Shown here in pieces: positions 1 to 12,200 of a stretch of 64,000 bases of DNA; within the stretch, counting starts at the first letter, position 1, and every line of letters starts with the position of its first letter. Under the pieces are notes generated by a model, which ran no database searches, was not told the origin of the DNA, and saw only the letters and a list, made by a program, of their open reading frames with translations. The position numbers were made by a program, and so were the translations under genes. Source of the stretch: Chelydra serpentina (lineage: Eukaryota; Chordata; Testudines; Chelydridae); assembly GCA_037349315.1 (NCBI GenBank), contig JBAIAC010000001.1, forward strand, positions 39,618,001 through 39,682,000, read 5' to 3'.

Positions 1-126
1 CAGATTTTTGGACTGTTATCTTATAATTAAACTATGAGCTTCACTAGTTGTGAGTCCAGCATGACCAGGCATTAATACAGTTGGAAAGGGGGATGTGTTC
101 TTAAAGTGTTTTTAGATGTCTTGGGG

Positions 127-330
127 AGGGGGGGATAGCTCAGTGGTTTGAGCATTGGCCTGCTAAACCCAGGGTTGTGAGTTCAATCCTTGAGGGGGCC
201 ATTTAGGGATCTGGGGCAAAAAATCTGTCAGGGGACAGTACTTGGTCCTGCTAGTGAAGGCAGGGGACTGGACTCGATGACCTTTCAAGGTCTTTCCAGT
301 TCTAGGAGATAGGCATATCTCCATTTATTT
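127..330 (+). mobile_element. tRNA-derived SINE, turtle Cry type
   Basis: A tRNA-like head carries an A box (TAGCTCAGTGG, 136-146) and a B box (GAGTTCAATCC, 179-189), the internal RNA polymerase III promoter. A short body follows, then a tail (about 236-310) that matches the 3' end of CR1 LINEs, including GGACTGGACTCGATGACCT. This head-plus-CR1-tail layout is that of the Cry SINEs known from cryptodiran turtles. The tail matches that of the intact CR1 at 42.06-42.14 kb, so CR1 reverse transcriptase is the likely mobilising enzyme. No clear target duplication was found. Confidence 0.85.
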
Positions 331-999
331 AACCCAGGACAATTTGTCACTGACACTTCTTAATTATAATAATCCTCAATAAAAGAGGAGGATTTTCCCC
401 TCGAGCAGTGCTAGAATAAATTATAATATATCTGGTTATGTAAGATAATCCTGTTGAATAGACGCTAGTATTGTCTGCCTGCTTTATACAGACTACAACT
501 TTATTATATTAAACTTAGTCAAGGTGTGATGGAAAGGTATTGTTAACAAATATAAGCAAGCTCGGTTTCCTGTAGTAAAACTGATTTTGTAACAGTCCAC
601 AAGCATGTAAAAAATACCAAACATATTGCTGTAGGAGATTTAGGAACCCAAAATGAAGTGTTTCATTTACAGTCTCCTCACAGAAAATCTTTTTCTGCCA
701 AAAACATTGATTTTGACACAGATCCCTTTTTGCCCATAATAAAATATTTCTTTAGAAATTCTTCAACCAGCCCTATTTATGGCTTTTACTATGATAAAAC
801 ATTTTAAAATCCAAAGTCTGTTGTTTCCGATTAAGGCAAAACAATAAACTTAAAAATTGAAAAAAATTCAAAGGGCCTGATTCTTTCCACACTTACACTG
901 CTGTAAATCATGCCTAAATTCATTGAAATCAATGTGGTAGCCAGCCTTACTAGTGTTTGGCTCCCAGTCCTGGAGGAGGGAACACCAGACAACAGATTA
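331..999. other. AT-rich DNA without recognised gene
   Basis: I see no open reading frame of interest, no RNA gene and no clear young repeat. Around 876-940 there is a short stretch with the phrases 'cctgattct' and 'cattgaaatcaatg', which resembles the small palindromic repeats common in turtle and crocodile DNA. Confidence 0.5.
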
Positions 1000-1266
1000 T
1001 TATGGTGTATAATATAGTAGTGCCTAAAGACCCCAACTGAAATTGGATCCCCATTTTTCTAGGCACTATACAAATACAAACACAGAGAGAGTCTCTGTCC
1101 CAAAGAGCCTAAAATCTAAATAGACGAGACAGGCAAATGGTAGGAGAAGCAACAGGCGTTAAGAAGTAACTTGACCCAGGTCACACAGAAGTGATAAGAC
1201 AGCATTAGAACCCAGGTCTCCTGACACACCTGCCACTGTCTTGTCCACTAGACTATACTAGCAGCT
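1000..1266 (-). repeat. old MIR/CORE-SINE-like repeat
   Basis: Read on the minus strand, this begins with a degenerate B-box-like segment and continues into a body seen in plus orientation as CCCAGGTCACACAGAAGTG, a phrase typical of reversed MIR-type SINEs. The outer part ('tctaggcactatacaaat') matches in reverse a second copy at 59.09-59.22 kb. It is old and divergent, and the class assignment is tentative. Confidence 0.5.
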
Positions 1267-1508
1267 TCTGAATGCCTTTGGTGCTGTCAGCTGCCATTTC
1301 CTGGCAAACATTATCTGGCCTCTACACCTTGGGGCTGCAGCCAGGAACTGGGGACATCCGAGGGAAATGAAGAGAAAAGGGTGGGAAAATAAAATATCTT
1401 TACTTTTTTGTTCCAAATTAAAAATGATTGTTCTACTTCCATGGACCCTCTCCAGTTTGAAAAATGTCATTAGGGTTAAAAGTCGAGGATACCTCCAATC
1501 TAACAAAC

Positions 1509-1900
1509 TTAGTCTCTTGGAAGGTCTGTGCTTCCACTGTAGCTTAATGTACTGTAGCTGTCAGGAAGGTCATTTGGCAGCTGCTTTCTCTTTTGTTTCT
1601 CAGCTGTGTTTTGAGATTCACCAGCTGCAGTAAAATTTTCATGTAATCCTTCTCCAGGCCAATAAAAATCATAACCATTTTCATTTTCAGTAATTACATT
1701 GTCATCAGCTTCAATTTCAGTGCCTTTTAACCTTTCTGAACCTTTTTCTCCTTGTAACAGATGGTCAATAAGTTTCTTCATTATCTCCTCTTGTGCCTCT
1801 ACCAAGTACCTAGTTGGTTCCAGTACCTTCCTGACCACATATTCTCTTCCATTTCCTCTCTCTCATATAATTTGCTATCAAAACCCTCTGGTCTAGACAT
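1509..1900 (-). pseudogene. unidentified coding-like segment, frameshifted
   Basis: On the minus strand an ATG at 1900-1898 opens a charged peptide starting MSRPEGFDSK. After a shift of frame near 1838 a second frame runs about 109 codons to 1509 with an acidic, hydrophilic composition, for example KKLIDHLLQGEKGSERL. The two frames together look more protein-like than chance frames nearby. I cannot name a family. No splice sites or poly-A tail are evident. It may be a decayed retrocopy, a fragment of a transposable element, or chance. Confidence 0.22.
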
Positions 1901-2479
1901 AAATTCCAATAAAAGGGAACATTTCTCTCTCTGGACACAGCTTTAGATTTCTTTATCAAACTGTTATTTTAATCTAAATAATAAAAAAGCAGTTCTCTAC
2001 ATATAGTTTACAGAGGGGAAAGGGCACATTTTTATAGCCATGAAAGACAAATCGGTTGTGTACACAGTGCTCAAGTTCTGATTCCTGCTCTAGACACTTT
2101 GGACCCCTGATGTCAACAGGGTGACAGCAGTGTAATATTGGTGCAATGGAATGGTGAATTAGGCCCTAAGAGCATTTAATAAATCTGAGATTTCAAGCCT
2201 CCTTTTTGTAAGAATTGAGAAAGAGAACTGATCTGTAAAAGAAAAGGAATCCAACTATTGGCTGTCCCATGGTACTGTAATACTTGCATCATTTGTGCAA
2301 TTGCACAGGCCAGACAGATGTGAGTGACATTTGTTTTAGAAGATGCAAAGCTTGCTGCAGCTGCCCTGACCTAACACCTGCTGACTCTTCCGCACCATCA
2401 CAGAGCCTGAAAAGGGAGTGTTCTCCTCCTTTGGGCTGTCTACTCTTAAGCACAGCAGCAGCACAGCACAGGACTGTAA

Positions 2480-2729
2480 CTGTGCTGCCATAACTCTGTT
2501 ACATAGACACTTGCTACAGAGATGGGGGGAGGAGGAGGATTTCCATTGCTGTAATAAATCCACCCCCTTGAGAGGCAATAGCTAGGTAAATGGAAGAATC
2601 CTTCTTTCAACCTAGCTGTATCTACTACTACAGTTAAGTTGGCTTAACTGTGTCTCTCAGTGATGTGAATTTTTCATATCCCTCTGCAACATAGCTAGGT
2701 CGACCTAAGTTTTAGGTGTAGACCGGGCC
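2480..2729. mobile_element. Harbinger-type MITE, 5' end eroded
   Basis: The right end, AGGTGTAGACCGGGCC followed by TTA, is the inverted counterpart of the GGTCTACAC-type termini on the Harbinger element at 14.3-19.2 kb. Internal phrases such as AGCTAGGTCGACCTAAG fit short nonautonomous relatives. A matching left terminus could not be found, so the 5' part is lost or unrecognisable and the start is a guess. Confidence 0.5.
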
Positions 2730-3239
2730 TTACTGTCTGGTCTCCCACTACAAAGCATGTCCCCTTGGCTCGCTTGTTCCATTTTGAACATTGTCATAAG
2801 GGATAGGAGAATCTAGCTACTATCTCTTTGTCTAGACAGAACCAGGGCCTTTGATTACATACCCTTTAAAATGTTTGTTCAAAGCGGATTTCAAATGCTT
2901 GTGTAGAAAGACATAATGTGTCAGTCATGCCCCAATGAGTAAACTCCCTAGGATGAAGGAAAACATTTCCGAGAAAAAGTAAATTAACATCATCACTAAT
3001 TAATTGTAAACACTGAGGGACAGATTGTGTACTACATCTCCTGAGAGATTTTCTTTTGCACCCTTCCCACTCCCACTTCAATTCAGAGCTCAGACAAAAT
3101 GAAGAAGCTGGTCCATTGTATGTATCTAATTCATACGCTAGTGATCATTAAATACACCCACAAACTCCATTCGTAATGTCAGACTCAGTGAACTAACAGG
3201 AATGAATCTGCACACTTGCAAACAGGTTACTATCTAGCG
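2730..3239. other. unassigned sequence
   Basis: No gene or recognisable repeat was seen between the MITE and the decayed reading frame that follows on the minus strand. Confidence 0.4.
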
Positions 3240-4130
3240 TTCCTGGTACACAGCTGTTTGAAGAGCAGCAGAGTGCTATGTGCTTGAAATTGGCCTTGGT
3301 ATATTTTCAGCATCCTCTGGGTGCCTTCTGACATCTACAAAGGAAAGCTTTGTAATAGGACACCTTCCCTGATGAAATAATGTTACATAACGGCTTCCAC
3401 TCAGCTGATTCCTTCCTCCATTCCTAGCTCTGTAGGCTTGAAAGTTCTGTTTCTGGGACAGAAGTTAGTTTCCAGATGAACCCAGAATGATCCATAGTGT
3501 TTCTCTCACAATATGTTGGTGCAAAGCTAGCTGGGTTAGTGGAATAATTATTGGATATTTTGAGATAGCTACCATGCTTGGATAACAGTGTTGCCTTGCC
3601 TCAGGGATACTGACAAGTGCTCTAATGCCTTCTACAAACCACTCAGTTTCCTTCAGGCAAGTATTCAGCTGTTGGTGATGACAAGACAAAAAGGGGTCCC
3701 TGTGACTGCAAGGTAGACATTCTATGTTTCCCATGCTATCTCCGTTGCATCCCCCAGTACATGCCAAAACTTTGTCACATCCTGTTAAAACATGACAACT
3801 GTGAGAGCTTTGCCCTTTACTTTGCCTCAAGTTGCAGCTATTTTATAAGCCACAAAGTACCCGTCATTCTTCCTGAAGCCCAAAATAATCAAGAGCTCAT
3901 CACTTTCAGATACAATAGTCACTGAAAGAATCATATTGTCTGTATCAGCAGTCCTGATAATTATTTTGTCACTTCCATAGACTGATGTAGCAGCAGTAAG
4001 GGACAGAAGGAAGGTACTTAGGGTAGGAGAATAGAGGTTTATGGAAATACTCAATATATTGTACCTCACTGTCCAAAGTGTTAGAAGTTCCTTTAGTACC
4101 ATTTTGCCTCTTGCAAATTTATCTGTTCTG
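3240..4130 (-). pseudogene. decayed gene of a repeat-associated 'TADTD/TGCD' family
   Basis: Three motif blocks appear in order on the minus strand, in alternating frames. First comes KIIIRTADTDNMIL (about 3.93-3.97 kb). Next is HVLTGCDK with the following AWET (about 3.73-3.80 kb, different frames). Then come PEARQHCYP and LALHQHIVRETLW (about 3.48-3.61 kb), and last a cysteine-rich end with SAEWKPL and a C-rich tail (about 3.24-3.43 kb). I know this block order from uncharacterised proteins repeated in many animal genomes: a VRTxDTDV block, an H-x-LTGCDT block, a PPT-x-AAL-x-QH block and a GCxxGRCKC end. Their class and function are unknown to me. At least three frameshifts and several stops show decay. 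The 5' part is cut by the GC-rich insert at 4.13 kb. Confidence 0.55.
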
Positions 4131-4132
4131 TG

Positions 4133-5214
4133 ATGGTCCACGCCCCTATGGTCAGGGCAGCGTGGCCTACCAGTCACAGTCTCCGATGCTACCCCTCCGT
4201 GTCGGGCAGCGTGGCCTAGCGTCCGAAGTCTGAAACACCACCCTTTGTTGCAGGGTAGCCTGGCCTAGCGGCCAGAGTCTGCAGCACCACCCTTTGTGCA
4301 GGGTGGCGTGGCCTAGTGGCCAAAGTCTCTAGCACCACCCTTAGGTGCAGGGCAGCGTGGCCTAGCGGCCGGAGTCTATAACACCACCCTTAGGTGCAGG
4401 GCAGCGTGGCCTAGCGGCCGGAGTCTATAACACCACCCTTAGGTGCAGGGCAGCGTGGCCTAGCGGCCGGAGTCTATAACACCACCCTTAGGTGCAGGGC
4501 AGCGTGGCCTAGCGGCCGGAGTCTATAACACCACCCTTAGGTGCAGGGCAGCGTGGCTTAGCGGCCGCAGTCTATGACACCACCCTTCGTGCAGGGTAGC
4601 GTGGCCTAGTGGCCAGAGTCTCTAGTACCACCCTTCATGCAGGGTAGCGTGGCCTAGTGGCCGGAGTCTATAACCCCACCCTTGGGTGCAGGGTAGTGTG
4701 GCCTACTGGCCAGAGTCTCTAGCACCTCCCTTTGATGCAGAGCAGTGTGGCCTAGCGGCCAGAACAGTAGCATGGTAACTCGCCACTGACTCAACGGGGA
4801 GGGTCCGGCCGAAACACGCTGAGTTTCATCGGGGTGGGAGGTACCATTCGGCCGCCCTCCCTGGGTCACCCCCTACCAGAGTCCGTGTTGGGGTACCCCA
4901 CGAGGGGTCGGGTCCTCCGTGGTCGGCCGGTCCAGTCATCGTCACAGGCTTCTCCACTCGAGGGGATCCAGGCAGGCCGTGAAAGGCTTCGGTTCCTGGT
5001 TCTGTCAGTGGCTGTGAGTGGCCCTCTGCAGGAGCTCCCCAGGCAGGTCCTTCCCCTGCGGTCTCCCCGCCCCCCGGAATGAGCTGGGCTCCCTCCCTTT
5101 ATACAGCTAGAACACTTGGAGCATGCCCAGTCTTACCAGGGGGGTGGGACTTCTGCTGTCAGTCCCATGGGTTCTACCCTGCCTGGGCTAGTGCGGGGTA
5201 AGCGGACCCCGTCA
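4133..5214. mobile_element. GC-rich insert with degenerate inverted ends
   Basis: This block is far richer in G and C than its surroundings. It starts with TGATGGTCCACGCCCC and ends with a segment whose reverse complement reads TGACGGGGTCCGC, so the ends may be a degenerate terminal inverted repeat. It contains a 49-bp minisatellite and then about 450 bases of unique GC-rich DNA. It interrupts the decayed gene ending at 4.13 kb. No target duplication was found, so the class is open: a nonautonomous DNA element or a solo LTR are both possible. Confidence 0.4.
4150..4765. repeat. 49-bp minisatellite, about 13 units
   Basis: The core GCAGCGTGGCCTAGCGGCC recurs about every 49 bases, with unit starts near 4351, 4401, 4450 and 4499, and about 13 units in all. 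The four central units (about 4350-4548) are virtually identical, while the outer units differ at many places. This suggests recent homogenisation or expansion of the middle of the array. Confidence 0.95.
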
Positions 5215-5239
5215 AATGTCCCTTTAAACATTAGCTAAA

Positions 5240-5410
5240 GGCCACATTTTCAGAAAAGCTTGATTCTCATTTAGGCATCAAAATAAGGGGCCAGCTTTTC
5301 AAAAGAGCTCATCATGTTGAGTGCTGAAGTTTGAAAATCTGGCCATAAATGTCAGTCAGAACTGTTGAGAGCTGAGCACTTGAAAATCTGTCCCTGATCA
5401 TGTGACAAAA
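5240..5410. repeat. small palindromic repeat
   Basis: Phrases such as 'ggccacattttcag', 'agtgctgaagtttgaaaat' and 'gagcacttgaaaatctg' form degenerate inverted copies of one another. This is one of several old foldback-type repeats scattered in the window; a weaker relative lies near 36.04-36.09 kb. Confidence 0.5.
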
Positions 5411-5559
5411 TCTGTCCCATATCAGATCTCACTACAATCGACAAAACAACGATCAGGATCGCTAAAACTGTTGTTTCTTCAAATCTAGTCTTAGCTCCCA
5501 ATGTTATGGGTAACAAAGAAAGATGCCCATTAATTCCAATGGATTTTAGATCAGGTGTT

Positions 5560-6420
5560 TAGGTCCTCTCTCTTTCAGTGCAAGATTCTTCACTAAGGTT
5601 TTGTCCAGTCTAATTTTAAATTTGCCAAAAGAAATGGGGTTTCCACTTCTTCCATTGGGAGACTGTTCCACAGCCTTACATGGCAGAACTTTTCTTCATA
5701 CTCATCCTAGATTTCACATTGCTATTTTTGTACCATTTCTCCTCTGTACTGTTAAAAAAATGTCTACTCCTGCCTAAATATTTACACTTTTCAAACACTT
5801 TTAGCCGGACATAGTTCCTCACTAGTCATGTTATAGCTAAGCTTGGTGTACTCAATTAACACTTTTCCTTATGAGCCAATCCTCCATCTCCTTAGTCATT
5901 TTTGTTACTCTTCTCTGATGTCCTTCTATATGATCATTGTCTTTCTGTTAGTAAGGTGCCCAGGTATAACTAAAAATTTCCAGGTGCAGTCATAACAGAG
6001 CCATAAAGGGAGGAGCTGTTACATCCCTATTCTATGTATAAAGCTCAATATGGGGATGGTTTTTAGGTTTGCCACATTCAATTGCAAACTTATGTCTTAT
6101 TTAAAGCCTAACCCAGAGCTCACTAAAGCCAATGGTAATCTTTCCATTATCTTTAACAGACAATGGATCAAGCACTTGCTGTCCATTGTCCACTGTCATT
6201 CATAACTTTCTTTCTACAGCCCTGTTTCCCAGAGTTCCTCCTCCTCTTTAATTGTTGGTTCTTCCCTGCCCCGCCCAACATCCTCCAATTCATTAGTTTG
6301 AATTTTTCTAAATTAAATCTCATATTGCTATTTTCTGCCCTTTTTGCCAATCTCTCTTGAAATGTTTTCTCTGCCCTGCAGGGAAATCTAGGCAGTTAGG
6401 TGCTTACAACCCTTGCCAAG
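5560..6420 (-). repeat. probable ancient CR1-like LINE relic
   Basis: The text on the plus strand ('tgttactcttctctgatgtc', 'ttgggagactgttccacagc', 'agtttgaatttttctaaatt') resembles reversed, strongly diverged CR1 3' sequence. No reading frame survives. This is recognition by impression only and could be wrong. Confidence 0.35.
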
Positions 6421-9169
6421 GTAGCTGTCTCATCCATGAATTTCATTAAAATGTATCTTCTAGAATATTAATGGAAGGAAAATATTCTATACATCCATAG
6501 CTTGCATCTAGACACATTAAAGAAAGGATTCTGTGATGGTTAATATTTAAGAATGAAAAATATCTGTAATAATCTGGAATAATTTCAGGCTAAAATAAGT
6601 GAATTGGACAAAGTTCCTAAAAAGGGACAATATAAATTTTTGGAATGAAGAAAGAGCAAGTGAACAAGATGGAAATAATATTGTTACCAAAAAGAACAAG
6701 GTACAAGGCACAAATCTTCATTGTTCCTTGAGTGATTATAGTCTCCAAATTACTAAATCAGATAAATGAGATTATCCTGATGAACTGGCTTCTCTGGCCA
6801 TTATATGAAGCCATAGAAAGAACGTTTTCAAAGTGATTTTCTGCAGGGGGAGAGAAAGTATTCCCCCTACAGACCCCAAAGCTGTTCTAAAACTACTGCT
6901 GCAACTTCAGGACCATGTAGCATCTGTGGCTCCTATCGCGCCTCTTCATAGTGGGTTTTGGAGAGTGAATCCAGGCTCCTGCCTTGAAACATCCAAACCA
7001 TTCAAAACACCGGAGTGGTAACCAGATAGACACAGCAGAATACCACTGCATGATGCATGGGGGAACAGAATCCTCGTGTGCAGCCTCCCCCGACATGCAA
7101 AGTGGAACTACTCTGATTCTGCTGCCTCGTAGGTCTTCCACTACCATTCCACACTCCACAGGGTTTGGTTTGATATTATACACAGAATTACCATGGTAGC
7201 TGGGTCTGTGTGTATGGCATAGCCACGGAGACCCACTAAATGGTGTGGCTTTGTCCAGAGAGGAAGGACTCTGCTCTCAGGAAGATTTGGGGGTGGAGGA
7301 GCATGTGCTTACTGCCTGGTGGGAAAGCAAACTTTTTTCAGATCAGCAGCACCAGCTGCAGGAGGGGAGTTGCCTCTGTCACCTTACAGTAATACACACA
7401 TGTTCTGTAGTTTACTGAGCTTGCCCATGTATCATCATTTTAGGGACTCTGGCTGCTTGTGCTAACCCACTGAGAAGGAGAACATGAAGTCAGGCAACAC
7501 TATTTTAGGAGCCACTTTCCAAATGTGCTTTTGGCAGCTTATGATAAAGACAGTGACTGAAGGGATTTTATAAAAACACAATTGATAACAACATTTTCTT
7601 TCAAATCCTGATCATGATTCTTAGCTTTGTATGAATTGCCCTTGGTGCAGTTTTAGAGCAAAAGGTAAATGTTTCTATCAACTTTATTGAGAGAGAGTAC
7701 ACATAATACACAGTAGGATCACATTCAATCTTGATCTTGTTATTTATATTATAAAATGTTCTGGATCTACATAGGTGGATGAGACCACATTAGCCCTTAA
7801 AATAGGCATTTATGGACATTTTTTTTCATTGAAATGTGACAATCTCAGTTTGTCTGATGCTAAGCATTTTAAGGAAAAAGTTCTTCCATTATCCCTTTGT
7901 TTCATGGGCATTAATTATAGTCCAACATTTTTCAGTCAAAGGGCTGAAAAATGGAGAGAAGGAAAAAATAAATATATTTGATTTTAAGAATAGGTATTTG
8001 CTATGAGGGAATCAGGACACCTTGAGCCTGGATCTGCCTTTGGTTACACTGATTTGAGATTTTACGTAAAGCCCATTGAAGTCAGGAGGAGTCTTTGACT
8101 TAATTGCCCATTGGATCAGGCCCTAAATCAGAGTTAGCTTTTGAAGCTAATGGAGTTACACAATTAAAAAATCGCTGGTAAATGAAAGCAGAATCTGACT
8201 TTATTTTTACTTATGGGTCTTATTTTGTCCAGAGGACCTACATATAATGTAAACGATATCACCCCCTTAATCCTAGAATGAGGCATAAATTGTTTCAAAG
8301 TTTCACCTATAAAATGAACAGAATTACATGCAGCAACTGATTTTGAATTAGATGCACAGACACAAATGATCAACCAAATATTGTTACAGAACAACTTTAG
8401 AATTAAGCTTCTTGTAATATAGAGGAGTGTATGGAAGCCAAACGCCTAGCTAGAGACTTAAATAGTTCCAAACACTGCACAGCTATAACGTGTCAGAGTT
8501 TAAACACAGTTACATTGCTAAAATTGCTTAGCATACATCCCAAGATGCGCTCAATGATATTATTTTGTACTCTTTGAGGCAGAGTGTCGCAGGATAGCAG
8601 TGTCAAGCATCAGATTGGATAGTATCGCTTGTACATCCAAGTACCTGAGTGAACCTGTCAATCAGTTTAAGCAGCTTTTAAATGTGCGTGAAAAATTAAA
8701 TGCGCAAAAATGGAGGCCTTGTTAAGGAATGTTGAAAATTTGACTTTTTATATGTCTAACAAGAAAAAATTGTTTATTGAAAACTCTTAAAATCTCTGTC
8801 CATGATGACAATGTCATGTGAACTTAATGGCCAGTCCAAAACAAGAGGACTTCTGTGGTTTACTGGGCTTCTGTGGTTTACCTCCACGCCACTCCTTGCT
8901 ATCATTGCAGGCTCAATAGTCCCATCTTTTTAAGCCATGGAGAGATAAGTAGTAGCTCAGGACAGAAGGGAAAGGCAGGAAAGTGAACAGGAATTGTATG
9001 GGAAGAAGAAAGTCTCACTACTTTTTCTTATCCAAAATGTTCAGAGTTCCACAGGCAAGTGAAGTTATCACTACAAAAGGTCTTTTTTCTCCTGCTGATA
9101 ATAGCTCATCTAAATTAAATGGCCTCTTAGAATTGGTATGGCAGCTTCCAAGTTTTTTGTGTGTATATA
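6421..9169. other. long stretch without recognised gene
   Basis: No reading frame with family features, no RNA gene and no young repeat is visible. A small old palindromic repeat ('agcccattgaagtcagga', 'ccattggatcaggccct') lies about 8020-8135. The rest is ordinary AT-rich sequence. Confidence 0.5.
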
Positions 9170-9290
9170 TACATCTTACTTCTGTGTGTTCCATTCTATG
9201 CATCCAATGAAGTGGGCTATAGCCTACGAAAGCTTATGCTGAAATAAATTTGTTAGTCTCTAAGGTGCCACAAGTACTCCTCTTCTTTGT
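9170..9290 (-). repeat. interspersed repeat, uninterrupted copy
   Basis: On the minus strand this reads GGAGTACTTGTGGCACCTTA followed by GAGACTAACAAATTTATTT and then a stretch ending in CACTTCATTGGATGCAT. It is the same family as the copy at 25835-26240, which is split by a MITE. Here the site is empty, with a single TTA. The class of this common repeat is not known to me. Confidence 0.8.
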
Positions 9291-12200
9291 ACACACTCAG
9301 GTGTGGTGAAATTTTCCACAACGTATGCTTGGTGTGCAATTTTCAAACATTCATAACTTGTTTTTTGTTATTTCTAACAGATGGTTTTCAGACTTAGCAA
9401 AGGCCTTCTTCCTTATCAAGGACAATTTACATGCTACACTTCCAGTATTACAGTTCAGCAATTTCTGAGTAATGAAATAATAAAAGAATGTACCCTGTCA
9501 TGGACTTTTTGATCTCAGTGGACAGTTCTGCTTAAAGTCCTCAGTAAAACATTCCTAGGTGTGGCAATGTTTATTTGTTTGTTTAAACAGGGGGAGAACT
9601 ATAATTTTTCAGCCTTTCATAATTCAAAAATAGCTTAAAGCATTTCCTTTAAAATTTATCTGTTGGCTGACTAAAGTGAGTTTCAAAACATAAGGCAAGT
9701 TTTTAAAAACAAAATAAAACCAAAAATGATGAGCATGTCAAAAGAGGGAGGAGGGGATTGAATAATTTTTATTTTTTTCACAAAGTTTGTATTTTAGAAC
9801 ATAATTATGAGTAATTATCTAAGTGAGTTATTCACATATAACTTGAGTGGCTCATGAGTACTAGTTTTATTCCTGAGTGATTCATGAACAATCTCCTCTG
9901 AATTCAATAGAGTTACACCAGGGTAAAATTTAGATCCGAATCAAGCCCATTTTGGGCAAATATCGTGAAGGAATTTTCTTCTAAATTCACATTTGAGAAG
10001 TTTTCATTCTGTTTAGTATTTAAGAATCTTTTATGTTAATATACTTTGAATATGGGATTTATGATTATATTAGCTAACTGGAGAGTGATTGACATGCTCA
10101 TGTCTTTGAAAAATTGCAGAGCAAATCAGTTTTCAACATGCTTTGAAAAGAGCAAGTTGTCATAATATTTCTGGGGCTGTGCTCCGGCAGGTATCTGTTA
10201 TTAAAGGAACCTTTCAGCTTTCTTATTGTGATGTATTTTTTGCTTACATTTTTCACTTCTTTGGTCTAAATCAGCAGTTCCCAACCTGAGATTCTTAGAT
10301 CATTAGTAAACAAATGACATAGTAAGATTAGTTCATCTAGGAATAATTGAGACAAGTGACATCTTAGTGGATAAGACAATGGGTAAGCAGAGCTTCTGCT
10401 CTAACACTGACTCCTGAAATGCCATAGAAAGCAATGGCAGAAAATATATCACGTGACCCCCTGCCACTTAGGCTGTAGATTCCACTTCTCCCTGGAGAAT
10501 TGTGCTTCAGAATACAAGCTTTCATAAAAAATGTATGTCCCTAGCCCTTATAGTTGCAAGATATCCTTAATTCACATTTTCAAGGTTAACCAATGCAATA
10601 TTGTCTTAATGAGTCTGCAGATAACAGGAAGCAATAACTCTGAGAGTTGTGATGTGCCCCATTCATTTCAATGGATTGTTAAGTCAGAAATGTAAAGATG
10701 ATAGTTAACAATGGTGGCATTTAAATTATTTCACTGGTGATTATTTTAGCAGAAAAATTGAGTTAATGTGCTTATCCTACAATCCAAAACTGCATCTTAT
10801 GCCTTCCCAGGTGCCAAAAGCACCATCAGCTTCCTACTTAGCTGGCCAAACTTCTAGTGTTCCCCAATGTCTAATGCAATTATATGTTAGCAAGCTACAA
10901 ACCTTTGATGTATCAAAAATGAAAATGTAGTGACCCAGAAAAATATATTGAATTTAGTATCAAAAGGGAACAACATAGCTCTAACATACTGATTGTATTA
11001 TTCATTTCTCTATTTAATTAATTAAAACTATGCATTTTAAATTTTTTAGTGGGGCTGCAATAGAATTTCTAGTCCGCTGCATCCAAGTCTCATAGACCAT
11101 AGAAACGTGGCACAGAATTTAGTTCCAGCTTGACTCAGAGAACACAGAGCCTTGACTCAAGATATGTTTTTGCACTACACTAAGCACACTTACTATTTGT
11201 TAGTAATACTCAGCAATAATGTACTTTTAAATCTGAAATACAGAGTCACACTTTCAAGTATGTATCCAAGTTAATATATTAACTGATACTTAACAACACT
11301 GTATTTAAATGCAGTTACTTGAATAACCACCTGTTCAGTTTCATGAATACCAGTGTGAATATACAACTATGTTTTTAATTGTAAACTTCATCATGAACCC
11401 ATCTTTAAATAACATTTTGTAATTCAAATAAATAGCTGTTAAAAGATGCATGAATTATCTGCATTCATGGTTGCAGTATGCTTTATCATGTATTTGGGAT
11501 GTCTTTCTGATATAAGCGGAAAGGAGCATTGCAATGGCTAAAGATTATACCAGAATGTATTAATACTGTAAGTTCTTCTTGCTTCATTCACTGCATGTAA
11601 GTATTTTTATAACTATGGTAAATGTACAGTAATGAGAGAAAGAAAGATATGTAACTGGATACTGCTGGCTTGACATTACTTTGTTCGTTGGCACTAGACC
11701 TGATTGAAAAAAAACCAGAAAAACAATGTCCTGGAACTTTCTGAAATTTCAAAGTTGTTTCCAATTTGCAGTGTTCAAAATGGACTTATTTTCTCTTTTT
11801 TGTGGGGAAATTTAAAAATTACACGAGATGTTGATATCACCTTATCTATAACCTATATGATCCTAATAATTGGAGATAGCATTAATAACTTAGGTTCATT
11901 ATGAATATCTTCAAATGTTACCTATGTACAAAAATTCAATTAATTGTAACTGTATGGAAAATTTAGAGAATTTTGTTTTTAAGATCATTCAGGACAAAGA
12001 AAAAATGGACAGAATACATTTTTCTTAAAGGACCTATTTTAAAATTCATTTTAACTCATGAATTAGTTAATGGATTTACCTGTAAATCCTCAGAAAATTC
12101 ATTCTGTAGTCAAAGATTTAGTGCATTAAGTTTGGATAAGTCACAAAGTTTTTTCATAACAGAGATTGAATCCCTGCTTTAAGTGCAAACCAGAGCTCAG

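Noticed and set aside
4150..4765. CRISPR-like array
   Set aside because: The units are contiguous 49-bp tandem copies without unique spacers, and the genome is that of a vertebrate.
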